Shown here: one piece after another, positions 10,949 to 21,465 of the stretch
How positions within the stretch are numbered: the stretch's first letter is position 1
Layout of the letters: every line of letters starts with the position of its first letter
Assembly (NCBI RefSeq): GCF_016808335.1
Contig: NC_053139.1
Span: 16,820,782 to 16,884,781, forward strand
DNA from: Panicum virgatum
Lineage: Eukaryota > Streptophyta > Magnoliopsida > Poales > Poaceae
Reading direction: 5' to 3'
DNA length: 64,000 nt
Made by a program: the position numbers and the translations under genes
Notes under the pieces: generated by a model
Databases searched by the model: none
What the model saw: the letters and a program-made list of their open reading frames with translations, nothing else
Told to the model about the DNA's origin: nothing

Positions 10949-12814
10949 CTAATCATCTTCCACTGGCTCGGTTGGTGGAGTATGAATTTCCCAATCCTCC
11001 CAAGCTGGCTTAGAAGAGGGGTGATAGTCTTGATCATCCCAACCGGGCTCTTCCCATAGCCCTTGTTTCTTACTATCCTCATGAATCAGGAATACCTCTT
11101 TCTTGTTTTGGAATTTAAATTTCATGGTCCTTCCCCTGATACAGAGGCTGATTCTTCCTCTCCCCACATCAATTCTTGCATTTGCATCCTTGAGGAATGG
11201 TTGTCTAAGTATGAGCGGAATTCCAAGATCTCCTTCCATATCAAGGACTACGAAGTCCACCAATATGTAGGTATTCTTGACTTTTACCATTAACCTTTCC
11301 ACAACTCCTTCTGGATATCTTATCGTGGAATCTGCCAGCTGAACACACATAGTGGTAGAGGAAATTGATGGATAGCCTAGCTTCTCGAAAGTCACCTTGG
11401 GCATGATGTTAACGCTGGCTCCAAGGTCACAAAGGGCGTGATCAAATTCATAATCAAAGATTGAGCAGCTGATCACTGGAGTTCCGGGATCTTCTCTTAT
11501 TGTGGCTGCCAACTCGCCCCACACACCTCTTCTTGGGCGTGTGAGCTTCTCTGCATAGCTGAGGGATGTCCTGCTAATGGGCTCTTTCCACATAGCATTG
11601 ATGACATTCACGCTTTCTAGAGTTGATTCGGGTTGCCCCGGAATCTTCCCTAGTTCAGTAGCAGGTGTAGCAGCAGCTAGTTGAGCCAATTGAGTTTCTA
11701 GCACCTTATTGAAACTCAGCTGGTTCTTCATAGTAGTGGAGAATCCGTCCATCTTGGCATGGATGGTCTCCATAGATTTGTCTGTAGCGGCCAACTTCTT
11801 CTGAAGGGACTCATTGATCTTCGCTTGGCCGTAGACAAGATCTCTCAAGGTAGGCTGGTTAGGACCGAAAGAATTCGAATTCCCATTACCTCCTTGGTAA
11901 TATGGGCGTGGTTGATTCCACTCTTGACCTCCTTGTGGATGAAACCCATTGCTGCCATTGAGGAATAAAGCTTCTTCTTGGGTTTCTGGGCAATTATCAC
12001 CCGAATGTCCAACATTCCCGCAGACCTCGCACGTCATGCGAGTTTCCAAGGCTTGAAGTGTTTGCATCTGAGTCTTATCTTGGGAATAATCCTCAAATTT
12101 CTTGAGGAGGAGATCAATCTTCATAGAGAGCATGTTGGCCTCCTTGATGGAGTGCATACCTCGCTGGCACGGTTGGAGGCGATCATTGCACCAACCTTGG
12201 TTGGAAATCATCTTCTCGATCAATGATGTAGCTCTTTCAATGGTCAGCGAGAAGAAAGCTCCACCCGCAGCGGCATCCACATGATCACGGGATGACTGTG
12301 TCAACCCGTTATAGAAGTTCTGTAGAATGAGCCAATTATCCATTCCATGGTGCGGACACGCCAGAATATACTCCTGAAGCCTCTCCCAAGCTTCCGGAAT
12401 TGACTCATTTGATGCCTGCTGGAAGTTCGAAATCCGACCACGAAGAGCATTGGTTTTGCCCGTCGAGAAGAACTTCGAGAGGAGCGCCTTGGCACATTTG
12501 TCCCAAGTATCCACAGCAGCCTTGTTAGCATAAAACCATTGCTTCGCTCTCCCCAAGAGAGAAAATAGAAACAGACAGAGCTAGATTGCATCTTGCGATA
12601 CACCCTTGATAACAAAAGTATTGCAGAGCTCCAGGAACTGCTGGAGATGAGCACTAGCATCCTAATTGGCCCTGCCACAAAATGGGCTGGCCTGCACCAT
12701 CGTAATGAGACCCGTCTTGATCTCAAAATTTTCTCCTCCAGTGTTAACCTCGGGTCCGGTCGGGACCTGGCTAGCAAACGGAGCAGAGTAATCATGGAGT
12801 GTCTTCTGGGCCAT
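10949..12814 (-). pseudogene. Gag-protease polyprotein of element B
   Basis: Reading from ATG 12814 gives about 621 codons with two in-frame stops (one after CGRAN, one after SQDAI) and then an uninterrupted 535 residues. Gag core: LLGRAKQWFYANK and ESIPEAWERLQEYILACPHHG. A CCHC zinc knuckle CEVCGNVGHSGDNC binds RNA. Further on, HALCDLGASVNIMP is the retropepsin active site in the form usual for Athila, with GIPLILRQPFL as the second protease motif. The frame stops before any RT. Both early stops are single-base changes, so the frame was open recently. It is typical of Athila gag; the missing pol is the notable feature. Confidence 0.85.
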
Positions 12815-13076
12815 AGCTCTAGGAGCTGACGACGATGCGATGACTGGATCAACTGCCGAGAGTGATCTCTGAGGTGATATGAGACGAGCTCATGTCCTCC
12901 TCAAAAGTGACTCTAGATCGGAATGAAAGTTTTGTGGCAAGTCGAAACCGGTCATACACTACCCTGTTTTCATATCAACGAAGACAAGAAAACAAAGCCA
13001 AGTTAGCATGTTTAGCAAGCGAATACCAATTTCGATTTTGTTCACAACTCTATCTATATATTTCACTCTGTGCCTT

Positions 13077-13093
13077 CCCCGGCAACGGCGCCA
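13077..13093 (-). promoter_or_regulatory. Primer-binding site of element B (tRNA-Asp)
   Basis: TGGCGCCGTTGCCGGGG on the minus strand is an exact complement of the plant tRNA-Asp 3' end. It is separated from the LTR by 8 bases. Confidence 0.9.
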
Positions 13094-13101
13094 AAAATGC
13101 T

Positions 13102-14629
13102 TGTTGGCGCCTACCAACGTCACCTAGAGATGACGCCCGTAGACGCCAACTTGGGATAGCAGTATTTCATGAACCACGAATAGATCCGCAAGCGTACGAA
13201 ATACCGCTGTAGCATTTTACCCGGGAGTATACCGGGGTGTCATTTATATTTCCGCAGGGAAGGCGATGAGTGAGAGAATATATAGATCAGTTGGTGAGCT
13301 CTATCTAGATTGGATATTCTCATGCATAAACAGGGGTAAGATAATAACATGGTTTAAGGTAGTGTGACACACACACAAACTACTCTCTTGGATAAAAGAA
13401 TAAAGGTTACTTTAGGTCGGGAGCAAGGTAAAAGTCAGAGCTCGAGTCAGCTGTGCTAGGCTAGCTATATCTACACTTTCTCATTAGTTAGCTCGTCAGA
13501 GATTAAACTACACAACAGGGAGATCGCTATCGAAGTAACGGGAGGAGCCCGTACACCCCGGTGACTTTATGTACCTCCTACCCCCCATACCGAACGTGGA
13601 GGATTACTAAAAGGCACGGACAGGGCTGTCACCACCTACCGGCTACCTCTACAAACCGTGGGTATAGTTGACATCCAGCAACTCTTAGCTAATCTAGCCA
13701 CCATGTCTATACTAGTAAGGGATACTCTAGTGTCCCACGCGGAGCCCCCACCCTCTGGATGGACAGACATCACACACACTAGAGCAATCATACGAATACT
13801 GGAGCAGTTGATAGAGTTCTAAGAACAAAAGACTAACCATCTCCAGCACAGGGTGATCATGCAATGCAAGCATTGAATAATAACGAAACCATGACAAGAA
13901 GCATATACTCGATAACTCAGAATATACTTCAAGCAGATATCGGTAACCATAGTCTAATTCTATTACAAACGACCGAATATTACAAGAGAGAGCTAGAGAT
14001 GAACCCATACCGGACTCTCGAGCAACTCCGGCGACTCGATGACTCCTAGACTTCTCCTAAACTCCACTAAGCCTAAAGACTATGCAAGGAATGCAAGAGA
14101 GGGAGAGGTGTGTGGTGTGTGTGTGTGTGTGTCCTATTCTCTACCCCCCCTTCTATTTATAGCAGGGAGCCACCAGCCGCAACACCCCAAACCGATGTTG
14201 TGAGCCAATAGGGAAGCACCACGTGCCTTGGTTGAGGCGGTGGGGCCCACGGACCTGGCCGGCCGACCAAGTAGGTCGGTCGGCCTGCCCGGGCCGCCAA
14301 CCACCCCCAACTTCCTGGAGTGGGATTGTCTTGGACTCCCCTTGTCCTAAAGTTGAGGCACGGCCTGCCCCAAATGGGTTTGCTTCAGTTCTTGGGCTTC
14401 ACTTGGTCCATTTGAGCCTGAATCGGTACTCTGATATTTTCTGTGATTTTGTGTCGGGCCAAAGTGTGCTTGTAACCTGCATATTAGCTTGAAAACACAA
14501 CTTGCATATTCTAATAGGTAAAGTGTGATTTAGGAACTTTATTGGATAAGGATGCGTGTAAGAAATGCAAACTCTCATGATTTTCTGATCAAGTTGATGC
14601 CTGGAAATGGTCGTTAGTGAGCATCAACA
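13102..14629 (-). repeat. 5' LTR of element B
   Basis: 1528 bp, TGTTGGCGCC to GAGCATCAACA on the plus strand. Aligns with 7834-9352, with a few small indels such as an extra ATGAC-like insertion near 13130. Adjacent to the primer site, which fixes the element's orientation. Confidence 0.9.
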
Positions 14630-14795
14630 TGGAGCTCGACGTTCACTTTGTTCGGGAATAGGTGGCCCTCGGTGACGTTCCAGTTCTTTACGTCCCGACT
14701 CGACATCAGCTTGCCGACATTATGACGAAGGGATTGCCCTCCTCATTGTTCAATGATTTTTTGTTCCAGCTTGAGCGTTGTAGACGACGGACAAA
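14630..14795 (+). pseudogene. Copia RNase H C-terminus (element A, continuation right of B)
   Basis: Resumes at the duplicated TGGAG and reads VELDVHFVRE, a stop, then VALGDVPVLYVPTR, the RNase H end of the Copia polyprotein. It is the direct continuation of 7833 once element B is removed. The frame then decays before the polypurine tract at about 14796-14806. Confidence 0.75.
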
Positions 14796-14811
14796 TGCAG
14801 GGGGGACAGCG

Positions 14812-14886
14812 TGGCTAGATCTAGGAGCTCTTGGTTAGTTAGCCATGCGGCTATTAGTTATGCACCCAGTTCTTCAGCTAGCATAT
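14812..14886 (+). repeat. 3' LTR of Copia A, left piece
   Basis: Begins shortly after the polypurine tract TGCAGGGGGGA and matches 6084-6160. It breaks at the CATAT target site of element C and continues at 24134. Confidence 0.75.
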
Positions 14887-16164
14887 GGTTGATGATCACT
14901 AACGACCAAATTTGACCGTCAACTCTTGCACAAAAAGGAACCAAAATGTTGAATAAATGGTAGAATAGATTTATTTACTAACGGATTCCACAGATGATGT
15001 TCTAGAATATGTGCAGGTGATTTCTCTCTAATTTTGCAGTATAATGATGCGGTTTGATCCAAGACACGACGTTCCAGCGAATCGGGACGCGACACATGTC
15101 AGAATATGGAGTAGAGGGCCCACCAGAGCAATAAACCAACAGTACAAAAGCCAATACTCATGCCAATGATAAGTGGGCCCTGGAAGGAACCCATGGACCA
15201 AAATGGAAGGTCGGTGGGCTCACTAGGAGGCCGGCCGACCTGTTGGTCGGCCGACCTGCCCGTGGGCCCCATCGACTTAAGCTGGACACGTGGAGAAAGC
15301 TTATTGGATGAGTATGTCGGTTTGCCAAAGATCAGCTGCAGATGATGCCTCCCTTGGCCATGCACCCTCCTCTAAATATAGAGGGGGGTGAAGAAATGAC
15401 ACAAACAACACACCACAAAACTCAACTCACCTTCTCCCTTGGGGCTTGAGGCCTTCACCCTAGATGCTTTGGTAGACTAGGAGGTGTAGAAGAAGAGGAG
15501 GAGAGTGAGGAGGAGTCGGGGAAGTGCCAAGTCTGTCGGCACTCTTCTCCGCTTGTACCTCAATGGATGCTTATTCGGTTGTAAGTGTTCAAGACTTTCT
15601 TTGTTTGTTATTTATAGAGTTTAGATCGCAAGTTCTCATCTCTACCTTATATTAGTTGATGTGTATGCTAGCGAGTAGCATTTGATCTTAGCTAAAGACC
15701 CCGGATAGAAAACGGTAGTCTTGGCCAGGGCTAAGGTTAGTAGGGAAAGGCGTAGACGTGGTGTCTAGGCTGGACTATACCACTCAGTTGTCCAATAGTC
15801 CCACAGTTTGTAGAGGTAGCCGGCAGGTGGTGACAGCCCTGTTCGAGCCCTAGTAATCCTCCACGTTCAGATATTGGATAGAGCACTAATATTGGAGCTA
15901 TCGGTTTGTTTAAGCCTGTCGATACCTTTAGCTTGAAGTATAATGGCGACGTGATCTCTTCTTCTAGGCATAGATTCTAGATATAGAAAGTCCTCTCTTC
16001 TATCTTCTCCACACCAGCGTGTGTGTCCTTGGATGAGCCTGAACCCGTAGATAGTGTACTCATGTTCCTCAGTGGATACAATACCCTGGAATACTCTTGG
16101 GTGAAAGCTACAGCGGTATCCGTGCGCTTGCAGACTTTATTCGTGACGTTGTAAAATACCAACA
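14887..16164 (+). repeat. 5' LTR of element C
   Basis: 1278 bp; its first base is G where the 3' LTR has the expected T. Two GGTCGGCCGACC palindromes at 15228-15262, TATA region CTCTAAATATAGAGG at 15372-15386, conserved block GGTGGTGACAGCCCTGTTCG at about 15822-15841, U5 hairpin remnant at 16117-16134. Confidence 0.9.
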
Positions 16165-16171
16165 AGATTTC

Positions 16172-16189
16172 TGGCGCTGTTGCCGAGTA
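16172..16189 (+). promoter_or_regulatory. Primer-binding site of element C (tRNA-Asp)
   Basis: TGGCGCTGTTGCCGAGTA, a slightly mutated tRNA-Asp complement, seven bases after the LTR end ACCAACA. Confidence 0.8.
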
Positions 16190-16274
16190 ACGATAGCTAC
16201 ATTATCTTCGGACTCAATCGTCCTTGTATCTTCTTTTTTCCTTTTTCTTGATTCTATCTCAACCCCCGCTAATC

Positions 16275-16667
16275 ATGGAGCAGCTATCCCTTTTACAGCT
16301 CTCTTCACCCAAGAGCGAGTTCTATGAGCCAGCACCCTCTGCTGACCCAATTCTTTCTACTAGCCATGAACTCGACTCAGGCTATATATCCTTTGTTCAG
16401 GGAAATTCCTTTTGGAGAAGGGATTGTGAAAATCCATACCATCATCTGCGCGAGTTCGAGCAAGTGTATTCATGCAAGAAAATCTCAGGCATGACACACG
16501 AAACTCTTAAATGGAAGTTTTTTCCTTTTTCCCTCTCAGGAGGAGAGAAGCAATGGCACATTCGTGTCATAGGCAGTGTGAATGGAAGCTGGACTGAACT
16601 TCGAGACAGGTTCTGTTCTGCGTTCTTCCCGCTTTCACGTATATGTGTCTTACGAAAGCTAATCTGA
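16275..16667 (+). pseudogene. Truncated gag of element C
   Basis: 131-codon frame from ATG 16275 containing the gag core: YHHLREFEQVYSCKKI and KFFPFSLSGGEKQWHI, close to the gag of D (662-1333). It ends early at a TGA (16665-16667) where D continues for another 80 or more residues; sequence to 16940 contains only scattered gag-like words. The usual gag of this group is longer, so it is a broken copy. Confidence 0.75.
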
Positions 16668-16939
16668 AACAGCGGAGGAGGAAGATCCTCTACCTCTGGA
16701 GTTTCTCCGAAGTATCGAGCCGGATGTCTTTGAAGATTTTGGTAGCACCACAAGATACTTCTGTCAGAAGCCACCACCAAGTCCTGTCACTCATACAGAT
16801 CCCGTAGAGGAGGATTTTCTTCGGGAGACAATTCAAGAGTTGACGACATTGATCAGCAACGAATAGCTGCAGGAAGGAGAATCATCTTTAACCCCCAATC
16901 CATCTAAACTCTCCATCCTCATCATTCTGTTGCCGCCTC

Positions 16940-19180
16940 CAAGATCAAAATGTGGACGCTCTCTATAGTCCCGCTGTCGGAGCTAACCTCATGTCAGATG
17001 AGTTTGCCTTAGCTTTTCTAGGCAATTACAAGCTTACTCCGACAGACAGATAGCTCAAGAGACCTTCTGGTTCTCTTACGAGCAGCTACGGGATAATCAC
17101 CGATGTGCCATTATGGCACAATGATGTTAAAATCCATCTGAACTTCCATATCATCGAAGATCTCAACTTTGATTTCTTGATAGGACATCCCCTTAAAGCT
17201 CTCTTTAAGGATGCTCCTCAAGACGGATGTTTAAACATCAAGTTAGGGAAGGACACTTTCCACATCCCCATGGATCGAGCATTGACATGCTCAGTGGAAG
17301 ATCTCCCTATTCCAAAACCAATCGAGGAAATAATGGCCACTTCCACTTTCGAGTCTTTTGACTCAGACCTCGAGGAGGATATCGAGGAAATGTCGGAAGA
17401 AGTCAGCGATGTAGAAGAAGACCCCGGTGAAACTTCAGATCTGCCCACGACTGAAAAGCCATCACGACCTCCGATTGAGTTAAAGCCTTTACCTTCCGGG
17501 CTTAGATATGCCTTTTTGAATAGCAATGTAGAGTCTCCCGTGATCATTAGCGACAAACTCTCAGAAGAGGAGACGAACAAGCTCATCGCCGTTTTAGAGA
17601 AGCATCGATCAGTCCTAGGCTATACCCTACAAGACCTCAAGGGCATCAGTCCTGCCCTTTGCAGCCACCGAATCCCATTGGATCCCACAATAGCACCTTC
17701 TAGGGAACCCCAAAGAAGGTTGAACAATGCTATGAGGGAGGTGGTGAAGAAAGAGGTTCTCAAACTCATAGATGCCAGAATTATCTATCCTGTTCCGCAT
17801 AGTGAGTGGGTAAGCCTAGTTCAAGTCGTGCCCAAGAAAGGAGGCATGACGGTGGTGGAAAATAGCAAGAATGAGCTAATTCCACAACGAACCGTCACGG
17901 GATGGAGGATGTGTATAGACTACAGAAAACTCAACAAGGCTACAAAGAAGGATCACTTCCCACTACCCTTCATCGATGAGATGTTAGAGTGGCTGGCAAA
18001 GCACTCCTACTTCTGTTTTCTTGATGGTTATTCTGGGTACCGTCAAATGCCCATCCATCCCGAAGATCAAAGTAAGACTACGTTCACATGCCCTTATGGA
18101 ACATGTGCCTACCGATGAATGTCATTTGGGTTATGTAACGCACCCACGTCTTTCCAAAGGTTCATGATGTCCATTTTCTCCGACATGATCGAAGAAATTA
18201 TGGAAGTTTTCATGGATGACTTCTCAGTCTATGGAACAACCTTCGATCATTGTCTAGAAAATTTGGATAGAGTCTTGCAAAGATGCCAAGAGAAGGACCT
18301 GATCCTCAACTGGGAGAAATGTCAGTTCATGGTCTGTGAAGGGATCGTTCTAGGACACTTAGTGTCCGAGAGAGGGATATAGGTGGATAAGGCAAAGATT
18401 GAAGTCATTGAACAACTTCCGCCTCCCATCAATGTGAAAGGAATCAGAAGCTTCCTTGGCCATGCCGGATTTTATCGAAGGTTCATCGCGAACTTCTCCC
18501 AGATCGCTAGACCCCTCACAAGTCTCCCAGCCAAGGATGTTCCTTTCCTATTCATAGATGAGTGCCATAAAGCCTTTGACACACTCAAAAAGGCACTCAT
18601 CTCAGCTCCGATCATTCAACCCCCAGATTGGAAGCTCCCATTCGAGATCATGTGTGATGCTAGTGATTATGCGGTGGGGGCCGTACTTGGTCAGACCAAG
18701 GATAAGAAGCATCACGCGATTGCGTACGCAAGCAAGACACTCACTGGAGCTCAGCTCAATTATGCCACAACAGAAAAAGAGCTCCTAGCAGTTGTCTTTG
18801 CTATCGACAAGTTTAGATCCTATCTAGTGGGGACCAAGGTCATCATCTATACAGACCATGCCGCACTCAAGTACCTCATCACTAAAAAGGATTCTAAACC
18901 GAGGTTGATTAGATGGATTCTCCTACTCCAAGAGTTTGATTTGGAAATTAAAGATAAGAAAGGAGTAGAGAATTCAGTGGCGGATCATTTATCGCGCATG
19001 ACTAACATGAATACTCAAGACCCGCCGATAAATGACTTCCTACGGGATGGTATGCTTCTCAGCTTCGCACCCCTAGTATGCGAATATCGTGAACTTCATG
19101 GTTTTGGGGTATATACCTCCAGGGGAGAGAAAAAGAAGCTAGTTCAAGAGAGCAGACTTCATCCGAATCTATGCAGATAG
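16940..19180 (+). pseudogene. Protease-RT-RNase H polyprotein of element C
   Basis: Main open stretch 17105-18118, continued in the same frame to 18382 and 19180 across two stops. Upstream from about 16940 the protease-like part reads SPAVGANLMSDEFALAFLG. RT motifs: GLRYAFLNSN, RIPLDPTIAPSREPQRRLNN, PVPHSEWVSLVQVVPKKGG, GWRMCIDYRKLNKATKKDHF, FCFLDGYSGYRQMPIHPEDQ, then VFMDDFSVYG (catalytic FMDD). RNase [47 protein letters not shown]. The stops are TGA at 18116-18118 (CGA to TGA, in AYR-stop-MSFGLCN) and TAG at 18380-18382 (GAG to TAG). After 19100 the frame shifts before integrase. Dead, but the RT core is well preserved. Confidence 0.9.
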
Positions 19181-19189
19181 GTTACTCAG

Positions 19190-20290
19190 ACGTTGTGTAC
19201 CTACGGCAAAAGGACAAAAGATCATAGAAAAATGCCATGCAGCACCATATGGAGGTTACTACGGTGTATTTCGTACTCAAGCGAAAATCTGGTAGAGCGG
19301 ATTTTATTGGCCATCTATGTATGAAGATACAAAGAACTTCATCCGAAGATGCCCAAACTGCCAGAGACATGGAGGGATCACAGCTCGCGATTCAATGCCC
19401 CTGAACTACAATCTACAAGTTGAACTTTTTGACGTCTGGGGTATTGATTACATGGGACCTTTTGTAAGATCCCAAGGATGCGAGTATATCTTGGTCGCCG
19501 TAGACTACGTCTCCAAATGGGTCGAAGCCATGCCATGCAGAGCCACAGATGCAAAGCATGCCCGTAAGATGTTCCATGAGATTATCTTTCCAAGGTTTGG
19601 CACACCACGGATGGTAATCAGTGATGGAGGGTCACACTTTATTGACTCAGCCTTTTGGAACTTTCTCAAGGAGCTAGGTACAAGGCACAACATCGCGACT
19701 CTGTATCACCCTTAGACCAGCGGTCAAGCAGAAACATCCAACAAACAAATCAAGAACATTCTGCAAAAGACCGTGAATGAGATGGGGAGGGGATGGAAGC
19801 TGAAATTACCTAATGCACTTTGGGCATACCGTACAGCATACAAGATACCCATTGGAATGTCACCCTATCAGCTTGTCTACAGAAAAACTTGTCACTTACC
19901 CGTAGAGCTGGAGTATAGAGCGCACTGGGCCATCCGGAAGTGGAACATGGATCTTAAAATAGCCAGAGAGTACCAGAAGCGTCAGATCTCGGAACTGGAG
20001 GAATAGAGAGACAAAGCTTATCATAATGCCTCGATCTACAAAGAAAGAACCAAGAGATGGCATGATAAGCGATTGAAGCCCAAGAACTTCAATCCTGGAG
20101 ACAAAGTGTTGCTCTTTAATTCCAGGATCAAGTTATTTGGTCACGGGAAACTGCGAAGCAAATGGTGAGGACCGTATCACGTCATCAACACATCACCGCA
20201 TGGAGCCATCACGATAAAAGATGACGATGGTAACGCCTATAAGGTAAACGATCAATGACTCAAGCTTTTCCTAGATCATAATAAAGCTCT
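19190..20290 (+). pseudogene. Integrase region of element C
   Basis: A degenerate zinc-binding domain (around 19190-19380, ending RRCPNCQRHGG) is followed by the core: VELFDVWGIDYMGPF, VDYVSKWVEAMPC, FGTPRMVISDGGSHF, and the glutamate block [17 protein letters not shown]. This shows the D-D-E triad. The C-terminal part continues [17 protein letters not shown], then [18 protein letters not shown] and GPYHVI. Stops occur after TLYHP (CAG to TAG, near 19714), SELEE, LRSKW and VNDQ. Several are simple C-to-T changes, consistent with decay of methylated cytosines. Function lost. Confidence 0.85.
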
Positions 20291-20329
20291 TGATGAAGAG
20301 ATAAATGTGATTGACTTAGTCGATCACAC

Positions 20330-20682
20330 ACTTATATCTAAAAAGAGCCATATAGGCCAAAAGGGCAGGTGGTCCCGTTCTACCTCTCAAACACCTGACC
20401 CCACCTGCTGACCGCACAAGCTGGGGCCCACTGGGGCCCAGCCTGGGTCGGCCGACCTACAGGTTGGCTGAACCTAGGCCAGCTCCAGTAAGGCCCAGTT
20501 TTGGTGCACGGCCTTCTTGACCCACCTAGAGTCCAACTCCGTGAGGGGCGACGACGTTTCGCGATGAGAAAAGGAGTCTCGCACCTTTCTTCCTCTCTTC
20601 GGAAAACCTAACCTTCCAACTTGTTTCCATCTACTCCTCAAAACCTCCATTGATTCCACCAGCATCCCATCATCATCCTCCC
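20330..20682 (+). other. Spacer between integrase and the 3' ORF of element C
   Basis: Non-coding. Carries GGGTCGGCCGACCTACAGG near 20447-20465, the same palindrome found upstream of the TATA boxes in the LTRs, followed by CT-rich leader-like sequence before the next ATG. It may hold an internal promoter for the 3' ORF. Confidence 0.4.
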
Positions 20683-21465
20683 ATGGCTGGCAAAGGAGAT
20701 TCCAAAATCGTAGCCACCACGCCAGCCATGACTCATCCAGCGACTCCTCTAGCAATCAACGCCCCAAACTCTACCACTGAAGCAACGATGGAAGAGGCGG
20801 CAACCTTCGTGCAGCCCCTGGCCATGGTCCCAGCCAAGGGGAGCAGCGGAGGACCGGTAGGCGCCACCCTCCGGTCGACCGACCAGGCGGCCGACCTGCC
20901 TGGTCGGCCGACCAGGGGGCGCGACATCCAGCTTCCCCACTCCGCTGCACGTTCCCCCTCGCCTCTCATGATTTCAAGATCTAGGGCACGCGCGCATAGT
21001 CCCTATGGAAGGCCATCCAAAGAAGCTCCGGCCCCATCAAGGCCGATCGTTCAGCAACTTTTCAAAGATGGAGTGGCAATAGGATCACCCGCTCCCCCTC
21101 AGATCGTGTGGACTGCTCCCATGCCACAGAAGAACGCTCCGGAGTCTGTGTAAGGGACGACCCCGACACAGACTCCGGACACTCAAAGGAGGAATGCAGC
21201 CGCTAGTCCATCGCCGAAGAAGACCAGATCCCAGTCGTCGCCTGCAAAGCCTAAAGACGACATGACTACAGAGGGATCTACCATAGCCGACCTCACCGCG
21301 ATGGTCCATCAGCTATGCCTGGAGAACAGGCATCTCGAGGACTAGCTAGCAGAGAGGAAGATCGAGGTGAAGGAGCTTCGGGACGACCTCCGTCTTCTGC
21401 GTAGAGGGTTGAGCGCTAAGATGAAGCGCTTGTTTGAGGCTACGGGTCACAAGGACCTCTATTAG
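20683..21465 (+). pseudogene. Extra 3' ORF of element C (Athila-type additional ORF)
   Basis: A 260-codon frame from ATG 20683 (MAGKGDSKIVATTPAM) to TAG 21463, broken by TAA at 21151 and TAG at 21343. The first two thirds are rich in Pro, Ala, Ser and Thr with basic patches (SRSRARAHSPYGRPSKEAP); codons in the middle embed GGTCGGCCGACC motifs (about 20870-20918). The C-terminal 60 residues (LTAMVHQLCLENRHLED, then KIEVKELRDDLRLLRRGL) have heptad-like leucines and probably form a coiled coil. No signal peptide or membrane segment is seen, so nothing here supports a viral envelope role. Function unknown; Athila elements commonly carry an ORF in this position. Confidence 0.6.

Larger units (their letters stand above)
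7834..14629 (-). mobile_element. Element B: full-length gag-protease-only Athila-like retrotransposon
   Basis: 6796 bp, flanked on both sides by the 5-bp target duplication TGGAG (7829-7833, 14630-14634). LTRs are 7834-9352 (3') and 13102-14629 (5'). The tRNA-Asp primer site lies at 13077-13093 and the polypurine tract at 9353-9364. The 3.75-kb interior encodes gag-protease only (10949-12814), followed by about 1.6 kb of non-coding sequence; no RT, RNase H or integrase motif occurs on either strand. Over the first roughly 235 bp I count about 11 substitutions between the two LTRs, so it is a middle-aged insertion. It depends on enzymes supplied elsewhere. Confidence 0.9.

Noticed and set aside
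12301..12852. Minus-strand frame of 183 residues upstream of the B gag
   Set aside because: Off-frame shadow; the correct gag frame starts at 12814 and carries two stops.
15822..15850. A tRNA B-box-like GTTCGAGCC in the conserved LTR block
   Set aside because: Present only in some families (E, C, F, H); B and D lack it, and there is no A box or cloverleaf, so it is not evidence of Pol III transcription.
20683..21465. Calling the 3' ORF of element C an envelope gene
   Set aside because: No signal peptide, membrane segment or envelope-like motif is visible.
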